Source of the DNA: Branchipolynoe longqiensis | Taxonomy: Eukaryota > Annelida > Polychaeta > Phyllodocida > Polynoidae | Assembly: GCA_030323885.1 (NCBI GenBank) | Contig: CM059194.1 | Location: forward strand, 4,131,691 to 4,195,690 | Length of the DNA: 64,000 nucleotides | Direction of reading: 5' to 3' | Shown here: one piece after another, positions 32,256-42,080 of the stretch | Numbering within the stretch: the first letter of the stretch is position 1 | Layout of the letters: every line of letters starts with the position of its first letter | Made by a program: the position numbers and the translations under genes | Notes under the pieces: model-generated | What the model was told of the DNA's origin: nothing | What the model saw: only the letters and a program-made list of their open reading frames with translations | Database searches by the model: none

Positions 32256-32703
32256 CTACTATACGGAGCCGAGGCCTGGACAGTGTTCAGACGACAGGTG
32301 AAAAAGCTGCATGCCTTCATGATGCGACATCTGTGTTCGATCATAAGGCTAACCTAGATGGACAAAGTGAACAATAAGGAAATACTCAAATGGACACGGC
32401 TGCCCTCTATGGAAGATCTTCTGATGAAAAAGAATCTCTGGTGTACTGGACACCTAATGAGGATGTCATCAGACAGGCTACCAAAGCAGATCCTCTACTC
32501 TCAACTGTCTTCTGGTTACAGAAAGAGAGCCCATCCTCGTCTCTGGTTCAAGGATACCATCAAGAGAAACCTGAAGCTGAGAGACATTAAGACCCACTAA
32601 TGGACATCACTCTCACATCAGAGAGCTAAATGGAGAGCCACAATCAAGTAATAAAAGCAGTCTTTGTTGCATCGCTACCGACAGCATGATGATGATGATG
32701 ATG
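32256..32703 (+). pseudogene. RTE LINE copy 2, part 3 and (GAT)n tail
   Basis: Resumes at CTACTATACGGAGCCGAGGC and runs through LPSMEDLLMKKNLWCTGHLM to the family 3' end ACCGACAGC(ATG)n at about 32703. Several in-frame stops. No clear target duplication was found for copy 2. Confidence 0.85.
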
Positions 32704-33866
32704 GTCTGGTCGCCATGTTGCATGGGCACATTAATCCCACTCCACCCCCACAAGCTCCTCCTGTGGCCATACTTGGGTAGAGTGATACAACAGCAGCCTG
32801 TGTGTATATTAGATAATGATGCCCTACATTAATTATAGGTAGGGTTTGACTTCTAAGAACAGTGATTATTAGCACAGACCACAATGATTCACCAGTAAAA
32901 ATAACTACTTCTGCAATACAAGCAGCACAATGTTATATGCATAATGATCTCATTTATTTATTTATATGTAGCTGCCTTTGAATATTAAGGAGACATTATT
33001 CATGGGAACATTTTCCTTCTTAGATAATGTAAAGAGCTGTTTGAACCTATTTGAATAATATCATTTGTAGGCCCCTTCTTCAATATCAAACAAGTTGGAG
33101 ACTGTGACAGCTCACCCCTATGAAAAATCACTTGGTTTTTCAACACGCATCGATAAACCAAGACAGCTTGAGAACCTAGTGGTCACCCTACCTGTGTGTT
33201 GGTAGATTGGAAAATGTAAATAGTTACTAGCCAAAACATCTAGGGGAAGGTAAATGCACCCTAACTAAACCATCGCTGGTAGTATATGTGTAGGCTACTT
33301 ATGTTCCTTTAGCAAACTGGGTCTTTATCACCCAAGTATGTGAAGTATAAAGTAATTATGCAAATATTATTATGTATGTAATGCTCCTGCCTTTTATTGT
33401 TCTTATTCCGATATTGCTCCTGCAAACCTTCCTTTGACATTTCCTTGCTTCTATGGGTTACGGGAGGTTGGGGTGCGGTCTGGGGAACGGGAGTCCTGCA
33501 TCCAAGCAGCTCCCCTCCTTTCCTCCAGGCGGCACCTCACCCACCTACTAACGGCCGGCTACTCAAATAATTCATCTTACATGCAGTTCTATAATTAGGA
33601 GGGAATACAGGTACAAACATTGTTGTGATAGCCACCCTATAACATGCATCAATGAACTGCAAAGACCCTCAAATATTGTTGATCACAGTAAAAGCAGGAC
33701 AGGTCTATTTACTGTATAACCACCCTGTACAAATGTAGCAAGATTGACTACCTGATTGTCAATAACAATTAATCAAGATTTCATTGCATTTTAATTTGCT
33801 AAAGTTGTTTTGCAACACAGATTTATCAGGTGATCATACTATATGAGAAATTACTAATGTACTGAC
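32704..33866. other. Unannotated, probably intronic DNA
   Basis: No coding or repeat signal except a C/T-rich segment near 33510-33545. It lies downstream of the lectin-like exon on minus. Confidence 0.4.
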
Positions 33867-34072
33867 CGTTCCTTTGACACACAAATGATGCCGCCTCCTT
33901 ACAGATTCCCCCTATCCATCCAATGCTCCGAACTTGCAACATACATCCTTGTCTATATCTGTTCGGAACATGTCCCCAGATGGCCCACGTGGCATATGGA
34001 CTTACTGGGGACGGATTCCATGGGTAGTCGATGCTCCTGCCCATCTCAATCCAGAACTTGTCAGTAAATTGA
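33867..34072 (-). CDS. C-type-lectin-like domain exon (C-terminal half)
   Basis: On minus, a strong acceptor (TTTGTTTTTAG, AG at 34074-34073) opens the exon and GTCAGT at 33866 closes it. The length is 206 nt, entry phase 2 and exit phase 1. It reads FWIEMGRSIDYPWNPSPVSP, YATWAIWGHVPNRY, GCMLQVRSIGWIG, CKEAASFVCQRN. This is the classic second half of a C-type lectin domain: W-I-G-x-like start, a P-x-x-Y-x-x-W loop, then C, a W-I/W-D strand, C, and F-V/I-C-Q. The EPN/QPD-type ligand triplet is not evident, so sugar binding is doubtful. The exit phase matches the CCP-like exon downstream at 17092. The first half of the domain was not found. Confidence 0.7.
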
Positions 34073-34149
34073 CTAAAAACAAAACAACATATCAACCACA
34101 TGAGTTCATGAAAGAATCCCATGGATGCTGTAATGTAGGTTATGAAGCT

Positions 34150-34796
34150 TTAGTTATAGTCATGTGGCAGATTTTCAAATATTCTATTTGTTTTCTCGCA
34201 CTTCTTCAACATGTCTTTCACCGTTTGCACAAACCTTTCCACCTGGCCATTGCTGCATGGATACTGCTGACTGGAATACACAGCTTTAAACCCATAGTGT
34301 TGTGCGAACTCGCTGTACTCATGGCTCTTAAATTGCGGACCATTGTCCAAAATAACCTGACTAGGAATACCATGCCTTGCAAAATGATCCTTCAATGCCT
34401 CAATATCACCTAACAATCTACAGTTATCAGGTAATTTTGATGGTTTAACTCAAACAAGTCTGCACCTACTTTTTCATATGGTTCACAGGCTATTGGCTGA
34501 TTAATCAACGGCTCATTATGCAAACTTTTGAGGTTGTTTTGGCAAGTGTCACACCGACTGACCTTATCCTCAATTTGCTTGTTTATATTAGGCCAAAACA
34601 TGCAGTCTCGCGCCAGCTGCTTGGATTTTGTCATGCCCAAATGCGTTTTGTATAATGCCTCAATCATTTCACCTCGGAGACCCGGAGGAACCACCACCCG
34701 ATTGCCTTTCATGACCAGATTGGTTTCTACCGTTAACTCGTCTTTGTGTGGGATGTACTGTCTCAGGGCAGTGTTTGTATGCATGTAGTGTCCCAC
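34150..34796 (-). pseudogene. Gypsy 2 integrase
   Basis: 34796-34410 contains the zinc-binding part (YKTHLGMTKSKQLARDCMFW, VSRCDTCQNN) and the first catalytic Asp in KVGADLFELNHQNYLITVD. 34416-34150 contains HFARHGIPSQVILDNGPQF (second Asp) and CSNGQVERFVQTVKDML (catalytic Glu). A small deletion and frameshift near 34413 remove about 20 residues between them. Otherwise it is better preserved than Gypsy 1. Confidence 0.87.
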
Positions 34797-34879
34797 CCAT
34801 CTTCAATGTGCGTGATCAACATGGACATGGACACATCCTTTTCATACTCTCTGACAATCTTACTCAACAAACTTGATGA

Positions 34880-35637
34880 TTACATGTCCACTGCGGCAAT
34901 GCAGAATGTGTCATCAAACAGCCTACCACGACCTACATTGGCACTGTGTGCCCTGGACAATGTGTCTGCAAAAAACATCAAAGAACCCTTCACATGACAT
35001 AGCTGAATATTGTAATTTTGCAAACGCATTTGTATTCTCTGCATCTTGGCCAACAGTTTGTGAATCGGTTTCTGCATTATTGCCACCAACGGCTTGTGGT
35101 TCGTTTGAAGTTGAACCGCCTTGCCAAAAATATAGTCCGAAACATATGGCGAGCATTTCTTTCTCAGTAGTGGCAGAGCCACACTGCGCTGAGTTAAGCG
35201 CACAAGATGCGAGTGCGATTGGCTTGTCATCTTGCATTAATACGGCACCCAAAACCTGACTGACAAGCATCTACTTGAATAACAGTGGGTTTCTTGACAT
35301 TGTAATATGACAACACCGGATCAGTTCTTAACTTTTCCTTCAACTTATCAAACACGCCTTGCTGTTCGGCTTGCCAGTGCCACGTGACATCCTTAGCAAG
35401 GAGCATGCGCAGTGCTTTGCCAATCTCGGACATGTTGAGTATAAATTTGTGCACATATCCAACCATGCCCAGGAACCCTTGCGTGCCTTTTTTGTCACGC
35501 GGCTCTGGCATGTCAACTATTGCTTGTATTCTGTCTGGATCAGGCTTCACACCTTGCTGGGTAAGTTGATGACCTACATACTTTACTGTAGTTTTACATA
35601 GCAACGATTTTGTCTCGTTTAATTTAAGATTTACCAA
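34880..35637 (-). pseudogene. Gypsy 2 RT end and RNase H
   Basis: 35637-35227 reads VKYVGHQLTQQGVKPDPDR, KGTQGFLGMVGYVHKFI and VIQVDACQSGFG (catalytic Asp). 35230-34880 reads VQLQTNHKPLVAIMQK (the TDN Asp is Asn) and CHVKGSLMFFADTLSRAHS. Frameshifts near 35230 and 35150. Confidence 0.85.
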
Positions 35638-35643
35638 CCTAGT

Positions 35644-35928
35644 TCAGTCCAACACAGCCTTGAGCCTCTCGTTCTGCTCCTCAACCGTTGACCCATATAC
35701 CAAAATGTTGTCTGTGACTATCCCGATACCGGGTAGATCGCCCATGACATGGAGCATTTCCTGAATAAAAATGTCAACGGCTGTTTTGATGCCAAAAGGC
35801 AGGCGGGTGTACCTGTATCGACCCCACAGAGTGTTAAACATGCACAGATGCAAACTTTCTTCATCTAAATCTATTTGGCAATACCCTGTCATTGCATCCA
35901 AAACCGAGAAATATTTCGCATCTGCCAT
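35644..35928 (-). pseudogene. Gypsy 2 reverse transcriptase core with mutated active site
   Basis: YFSVLDAMTGYCQIDLDEES, RYTRLPFGIKTAVDIFIQEM, then GIVTDNILVYG. The second Asp of the catalytic pair is Asn, which should abolish polymerase activity. Gypsy 1 keeps TDD at this place. Confidence 0.85.
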
Positions 35929-35975
35929 TTTGGCAATAATTTCGTCAATTGTTTTGGGAGGGAAAGGCCCTCTCC

Positions 35976-36470
35976 TTATCGCTTTGTAACCTCATTGACT
36001 ATGCCAAGTCTGCTCCTGCAGACTCCCCGGCTCGCTGGGCAGACTCCCCGGCGGTGTTCATATCCACAGTTCTGACACCGGATCTTGAACTCTCCTGCAC
36101 CGGCACTGCAAGAATTCCAAGATGGCGATTTCCAAGATGACCGAACCGCCGGTGCACCGGTACGAGCAGTAGCATAGTTCCTAAGAAAATCAATCTCCTT
36201 ACTCTCAACATCTGATTTGGTGTCCTGCAACAGATCCGAACTGAATTCACTCATTTCACACACTTCTCCAGAGTTAACTCAGCAGTTTGCAGCAGTTTGT
36301 TATGCAAATTAACCTTCCTTACACCAGCCACTAACCGACTGCGCAACAGCGACTCCTCCAGTGTTCCATATTCGCAATCCTTCACCTTGTCTCTCAATGC
36401 TGTGATGTACGTAGCCATAGTTTCTGTAGCTTGATTATGGGTATTAAACTTGTATCTTGTTATTATCAAA
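35976..36470 (-). pseudogene. Gypsy 2 gag / nucleocapsid remnant
   Basis: 36469-36251 is capsid-like (YKFNTHNQATETMATYITAL, LVAGVRKVNLHNKLL). 36263-35976 has CQNCGYEHRRGVC and a broken knuckle, then joins the RT frame through the internal deletion. Confidence 0.75.
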
Positions 36471-36711
36471 CTGCACTTGCCTACACATTATGTTTGAAAT
36501 GCCTCCATAAGTAGTCCGATCCTGTCTCGATCAGCGAGAGCGATGTCCATATTGGCGAAAACCTTTTGCCCTTCCTCGACAGGGACGTGAAGGAAGATGC
36601 AGCAGTGGCGTATATGTCATATGCTCTGATCCATGTTTTTCACTTCGATCTTGCGTTGTTGCAGAGGACAAGCTGACCAAAACCGGCAGTGCATTAGCGG
36701 GTGGCATTCTT

Positions 36712-36726
36712 CCTCATCTGACACCA
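36712..36726 (-). other. Primer-binding site of Gypsy 2
   Basis: TGGTGTCAGATGAGG on minus beside the LTR end; near-identical to 22037-22051. Confidence 0.65.
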
Positions 36727-36929
36727 TGTGAAAGTACAATGTCTGAACACTTTGACTTCTGGATACTGAATGGTATATTCACGCCCAGCGTCCGCTGAAC
36801 CGCTGGCTAAACTTTCCATGACGTCATCTCATTTACATACTCCTTTGTCTCACTCACTGTCTAGAACCTCATGCATCTCATTAGCATATATTACCCATGT
36901 GTCTGGACGTCTATTACGCATATATCACA
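36727..36929 (-). repeat. 5' LTR of Gypsy 2
   Basis: About 203 bp from TGTGAAAG to CACA. Matches 17821-17995 in its first 70 bp and in the shared block TGACGTCATCTCATTTACAT. Confidence 0.7.
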
Positions 36930-37500
36930 GTTATGAAGCTGTCTTGCAAATATATACTGCTATTGCTAATGATCTTGTTAATATGGGTGATGTTGTCATT
37001 CCTAGAGATTTTGCAACCACTAACATGCCTGGTTATATAAGCTTTGCCAATGACAACTTTGGTGTTAATCCAGAAACTTGTGATGGCAAGAACTATTCAT
37101 GGTTCATGGTTCTCAAACTATTGCATATCGAAAACATTGATATAAATCAGAAAATGACATTGACACCAAGCTAATACAGAAGTTGTCAGATCAGGTTACT
37201 GATGGGATAGAACTTCAATCAGACGGACTGGCTGCTGTTGGGGATCTCAACACAAAGTGTGAAGAATTTAGTAAACTGGCCAGGACGTTTGACAATGACA
37301 ACTCTGAGAACCCAACACTTTTATTATGGCAACAATACATGGCACTGGTCTCCATATTACTCTGATTTACACGTGATGTTAGGGTTGAAAACTGGCATCT
37401 GTATATAAGTACAATTGCAAAAATGCTCCCTTGGTTTGCAGAATACGATCATAGCAACTACACAACGTGGGAATGTGTCTTTCTTGCCGACATGATGTCA
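36930..37500 (+). pseudogene. Fragment of an unnamed metazoan protein family
   Basis: Plus frames give YEAVLQIYTAIANDLVNMG, GYISFANDNFGVNPETCDGK, then LLLWQQYMALVSILL and STIAKMLPWFAEYDHSNY, LADMMS. The pattern xxxDNFxxNxETxDGK, followed after about 200 residues by W-x-x-Y-x-x-M...MLPWF...D-x-x-N-Y, is one I recall from long uncharacterised, often repeated proteins of marine invertebrates. No function is known to me. Stops (37172, 37363) break it, and the fragment ends at 37500. It begins exactly at the Gypsy 2 LTR edge. Confidence 0.45.
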
Positions 37501-37528
37501 AAATATACGGATTTTCGGTTCGGAATTA

Positions 37529-38455
37529 GATATTGGCAGAGAGCATTATTATCCTACGGCAAGAGAGTGGGGACCAAGGTTCTGTAATCGAAAAGCAATT
37601 GATGCCCCACTCTCTGTGTGACATATTAGGCTATGTGAAATATATGTTAATACATAGTGCCCGAGATGTTCCTATATGAGAGACAGTTAATCTTTGGTGA
37701 ACTGTTCCCTCTATGCACCAATAAGGGTGCAAATGGAGGAGGAGATTTTTAATAGATATATATTTATTATAACTGTCTGCAACTACCTGTTACCATAGGA
37801 CCGATGGTCAAGCACACCCAGCCACACTGCATACATTTATGGACACCATCTGCAGCTGGGGTTGAGTGATAGCAGGCCCTATTAGGGCTTCGCACCCCCT
37901 GCCCTTAGAGAGGGCGTCTGAGTGGCTGGCAGTTGGAGGCCCATTCACATGCATCCCTTTACCGTACTCGACCACACAACCCTCATTTTGATATTGATTA
38001 TTCTAGACCCTCCGATCTAGTTGATGCTACAAGCACTACCACAAACACTCTTCTCTTGACTCTTGAGAGAGACACACTCTTCTCTTGGCCAGGAACCCAG
38101 ACACTCTGGCTGAGGCTCCACCTTTCATATACAAACTGAGCTGTGTGCAACAACCATGGGACTCCAGTTCAATGGGCTGATTCCTATATATACTAAAGAG
38201 AGTAATAAGGCCCTGTGTGGACAGAAGCTAAGGAATCAGCATGATAGATCGTTAGTAGGTGAACAGGAGTTGATGCCAATAAAGCACAACTTCTTCACTG
38301 TCAATCTTGTGGGACTTGTCTTCCCTTTCTTGCTTCTGAGGATGTTGGAGAGGGGCATCAGGTGTGAACTGACAGACAGTTGTCAGAACGAACCTGGGAA
38401 GAGAAAGTGGTATTTCTGGGGCTCAGACGGGACCGCATTCCAGTAAATATTACAG
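37529..38455 (+). repeat. Left copy of a long direct repeat, LTR-like
   Basis: From ATATTGGCAGAGAGCATTAT onwards, about 690 bp match 40497-41187 at roughly 85-90 percent by eye. Beyond 38210 only this copy continues. At 38450-38460 the sequence ATTACAG then TGGCAACCACAGGACG looks like an LTR end with a primer site, so this may be the full 5' LTR of a decayed element. Confidence 0.5.
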
Positions 38456-38850
38456 TGGCAACCACAGGACGAATCTCTGAGATGACGCAAATCGTCTCAT
38501 ACGACAGAAGATGGGGCTTCCATGACGGAAGACAGTCTCAGATGATGGAAGAATTCGCAGAGGACGAGAAATGCACCACAGCGACAAGAGACGCGCTGCG
38601 ATGACGAGAGATGCGCCAGTGATGCTCCTGGTGACTAGAGACGTGCCAGTGACGACGAGAGGTGTGCTGCTGGCGACGGATGATGCACAACTCCTCACCA
38701 ATGACCATGTCGGGTCCAGTTTTGTTTTATTACTTGTTTTGGGCGTTGGGACGCCGGGACAAGGTGATACACAGCTGTACCACTATTTCTAACATATTAA
38801 GGGTAAAAGTAACTTATTTTAAGGTACAAAGACAAGAATTATGAGGATTT
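38456..38850 (+). other. Possible internal start of the LTR-like element
   Basis: Follows the candidate primer site. It has a local repeat of GACGAGAGATG-like units (38560-38690). No recognisable retroelement protein. Confidence 0.3.
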
Positions 38851-38862
38851 TGAATAAATTGT
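38851..38862. repeat. Left target-site duplication of RTE copy 3
   Basis: TGAATAAATTGT, identical to 39848-39859. Confidence 0.9.
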
Positions 38863-39847
38863 TGACGTATGCAGGTATAGCAATACCTCAGGGAGTTTGA
38901 CGCCCCTGCCTTGCAGAGTTCTAAACCACTGCCTTGTGGTACAGGTCCTTGACAGAACCGAAGGCGAAGGGAGCAAACCCTAAACAGCAAACCATGTCAC
39001 TGTGGCAGCATTAAGGGCGGTTGATGTATGGAACTCCCAACATCTCCCAACCAGCCACTGCAGGGACAAATAGTTGTGCGCCTGTCTTGACATGTTCTTG
39101 CCGGTGTGAAACCTCTATTTGCTCCCCGAGAGAGTGCCACTGGTAACTTGCAAAAGCCAGCAGCACTTCAACACTTTTGCAGGCAGCTTTCATGAAATGG
39201 ACGGAAACAAGCTGAACTCTGTTCTGGAATTCACCTATCTCGGAAGCACTATATCAAGTGATGGACGCATTGATGCTGAGATACAGAGGAGGATGGCCAA
39301 GGCTAGCGCATCTTTCGGCTGACTACGCCAGAGACTCTGGAACAACCACCATGTGTCCATTTGGGTCAAAGGTAAGATCTACCGCACAATCGTGCTATCC
39401 ACCCTACTATACGGAGCCGAGGCCTGGACAGTGTACAGACCGCAGGTGAAAAAGCTGCATGCCTTCATGATGCGACATCTGCGTGCAATCATGAGGCTAA
39501 CCTGGAAGGACAAAGTGACGAATAAGGAAATACTCGAACGGATGGGGCTGCCCTCTATGGAAGATCTTCTGATCAAAAAGAATCTCCGGTGGACTGGACA
39601 CCTCATGAGGATGTCATCAGACAGGCTACCAAAGCAGATCCTTTATTCTCAACTGTCTTCTGGCTAGAAGAAAGAGAGGGCACCCCCGTCTCCGGTTCAA
39701 AGATACCATCAAGAGAAACCTGAAGCTGAGAGACATTAAGACCGACTCATGGACGCAACTCTCACAGCAGATAGCTAAATGGAGAGCGGCAGTCAAGTAA
39801 TGAAAGCAGTCTTTGTCGCATCGCGACCGACAGCATGATGATGATGA
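38863..39847 (+). mobile_element. Internally deleted RTE LINE, copy 3
   Basis: 985 bp: the family 5' region (38863-39198) fused directly to the last part of RT (from GACGGAAACAAGCTGAACTC at about 39199), then the 3' end and (GAT)n tail. Perfect 12-bp target duplications show that it was inserted in this shortened form or shortened with its ends kept. Copies 2 and 3 share the left edge of the deletion, CATGAAATG. Confidence 0.92.
39353..39667 (+). pseudogene. C-terminal fragment of RTE reverse transcriptase
   Basis: Reads GKIYRTIVLSTLLYGAEAWT, KLHAFMMRHLRAIMRLTWKD, RWTGHLMRMSSDRLPKQ, closely matching residues about 540-650 of copy 1. A stop at 39665 truncates it. No catalytic residues remain. 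Confidence 0.88.
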
Positions 39848-39859
39848 TGAATAAATTGT
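39848..39859. repeat. Right target-site duplication of RTE copy 3
   Basis: TGAATAAATTGT beside the (GAT)n tail. Confidence 0.9.
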
Positions 39860-39889
39860 GCTGGTCAGTAGAAGTGGCGAGGGGGCATT

Positions 39890-40080
39890 GGTTAATAGGC
39901 TATTAGTAGTTCACACTCCTTTGGCGGGGCCATTCTCTCAAACTAGTAAAACGCAGAGCCAATTCAAAGTTAAGGCAACACAGTTTCTCAAACAGGATCA
40001 TAAATATATGGAACAGTCTCCCACAAAATGTTATTGATGCCAAGTCAATAAATTGATTTGGTCATTATCTTTTAATGGAG
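39890..40080 (+). pseudogene. C-terminal end of a CR1/L2-type LINE reverse transcriptase
   Basis: One plus frame reads RRANSKLRQHSFSNRIINIW then NSLPQNVIDAKSIN before a stop. R-R...FF/FSxRIxxxWNSLPxxVIxAxSxNxF is the end of many CR1/L2-group ORF2 proteins. About 60 residues only. Confidence 0.7.
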
Positions 40081-40496
40081 CCTGGACACGCCAGAGAATT
40101 AACGGACACAACGCGGACAGAGACATATGTGGACATACGCCTTTCTGAGATTGTACCCAAGGTGAAATACAATGCGTGGACATTCAGACGGGAAGGGTCC
40201 AGAAATTTATAACGTCTATGGAGACTCATATTGGCTCCACTGTATAACATTTGCTGTGGCCGGACCGAAAAAGACGTAATGTTTCCATGCTTCCATTTTC
40301 CTTGGCCGGTTGCGCAAGTAAAATGGAAGAGAGACGTACAAATATACGGATTTTCGGTCATTAAGTTTTAAGGAGGCCTGGGCGCCAGAGAATTAGTGGA
40401 CCTAAGGGGGCCTGAGCACCAGAGAATTACCCATTCCCATCAACTTGTTTAACAGACAAGAACAGGCCCAAAATATATACCAGAATGGTGGTCCCC
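40081..40496. other. Repeat-like DNA, unassigned
   Basis: CCTGG(A/G)C.CGCCAGAGAATTA recurs three times (about 40081, 40376, 40409) and AATATACGGATTTTCGGT near 40338 also occurs at 37501. Suggests a composite of small non-autonomous elements. Confidence 0.4.
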
Positions 40497-41187
40497 ATAT
40501 TGGCAGAGAGCATTATTATACTCGGGCGACGGAGTGGGAACCAAGGTTATGTAATAGAAAAGCAATGGGTGTCCCACTCGCTGTGTGACATTTTTCGGCT
40601 ATGTGAAATATATGTTAATACATAGTGCCCAAGATTATGACAAGATGTTCCTATATGAGAGACAGTTAATGTTTGGTGAAATGTTCCCTCTATGTGCCAG
40701 TAAGGGTACAAGTGGAGGAGAAGGACATTTTTAATATATATATTTATTGTAACCCATCTGCAACTACCTGTTAGCAAAGGACCAATGGGGAAGGACACCC
40801 AACCACTCTGCATACATTATGGACACCACCTGCAGCCGGGGTTGAGTGACAGCAACCACTATTAGGGCGTTGCCACCCCAGGCTGTAGAGGGTGTCTGAT
40901 TGGCTGGCCGTGGGAGGCCCAGTCACCTGCACCCTCTTGCCTCACCTCACCACACAATTTGATATTGATTATTCTAGACCCTCTGATCTAGATGATGCTA
41001 CAAGCACTACCAACAACACTCTTCTCTTGAACTCTTGAGAGAGACACACACTTCTCTTGGCCAGGAACCCAGACACTGTCTGAGGCTCCACCTTTCATAT
41101 ACAAACTGAGCTGTGCGCAACAACCATGGAACTCTGGTTCAATGGGCTGTAGGCACTGATTCCTATATATACTAAGGAGAGTAAGTC
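40497..41187 (+). repeat. Right copy of the long direct repeat, LTR-like
   Basis: Matches 37529-38210 from the TATTGGCAGAGAGCATTATT block to ATATATACTAA.GAGAGTAA, then stops where an I-type LINE fragment begins. If the pair are LTRs, this one lacks its last 250 bp. Confidence 0.5.
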
Positions 41188-41189
41188 CA

Positions 41190-42080
41190 AGAGCTTTCAC
41201 TCTTGGCGTTCCTTGACGGCCAGAAAGCCCGAGAGGCAGTTTGCCAAAGTCAAGTTTCCAGCAAAGGTGCAAGCCAATTCTTCACTTATTTCGTCGATTG
41301 ATGTGAGTATGGTACCTTTGTGTTTCAAGTGCTGGACTACAGAAGAATCACCTCCCCTTCTTTTGATTCTCCTGATCATTGTCCACACTTTACCTAATAG
41401 CATGTGCATGGTGATGCTAGAAACAAATCGTCTCCAGCACTGCCTCCGTGCATGTTTGATCGAGCACGAGCCCGCAGAACTCTAAAGAGAGCCAGATTTT
41501 CAGCAGTCAGTTTCCTGTGGAATTCATGCTGAGCTTTCTTTCATTCCTTTATAGCCCTCCTATGGCTGTCATCAAACCATGGAGGCATCAGATGTTTGGG
41601 AGTTGCCGAGGTCTTCGGAACAGTTTTCTCTGCAAAGGCATCAATGTCACTGATGTCTGGAGTGAACTCCTCGCCACATAGGGTCTGGAAGGTAGGCCAA
41701 TCCACTTTACAAACTCACCAGCTCCTCTCTCGTACTACGGGGGATGCCCCTTAACAATTAAGAATAATTGGGAAGTGGTCGCTCCTGCAGAGGTCATTCC
41801 AGACAATCCACGAAAAGTCGAGCACCAGTTCTGGTTCTACAATATTGAGATCGATGGCAGAGTATGTTCCGTAGACGGGATGCAAATATGTGTCTGAACC
41901 ATCATTCAATACACACAGAGCAGGACCATCCACAAGGTCCTCAATTCTCTTGCCTTTCACCCAACCCGCGGTCATACGCCTTTCTGAGTCTCCATAAGAA
42001 TGGTCAGCGAGTGCCTCACTGCCTTTTTGCACATACGACTCACTCCGCCGAAGGGCATTCTGTGCCGTTTTCCCATTAAT
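41190..42080 (-). pseudogene. I-type LINE endonuclease and linker fragment
   Basis: On minus, 42032-41751 reads GKRIEDLVDGPALCVLNDGS, TYLHPVYGTYSAIDLNIV, DLCRSDHFPIIL. This is the C-terminal half of an AP endonuclease with the S-D-H-x-P-I motif. 41409-41197 continues as VWTMIRRIKRRGGDSS and ISEELACTFAGN, the linker before RT. The RT is absent. It is the same group as the element at 28042-30617. Confidence 0.8.

Larger units (their letters stand above)
34140..36929 (-). mobile_element. Decayed Ty3/Gypsy retrotransposon 2
   Basis: On minus: LTR (36929-36727), primer site (36726-36712), gag, RT, RNase H and integrase to about 34140. The 3' end and 3' LTR are missing. An internal deletion near 35985 joins the zinc-knuckle region directly to the middle of RT, removing protease and the RT fingers. 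The similarity to Gypsy 1 is high in every domain. It has lost its left end directly beside the lectin exon's intron boundary. Confidence 0.88.

Noticed and set aside
28042..42080. Idea that 41190-42080 and 28042-30617 are halves of one I-type LINE split by 10 kb
   Set aside because: The RT half lies inside an LTR within the RTE copy, so the two cannot have been joined without complex rearrangement; two separate copies are simpler.
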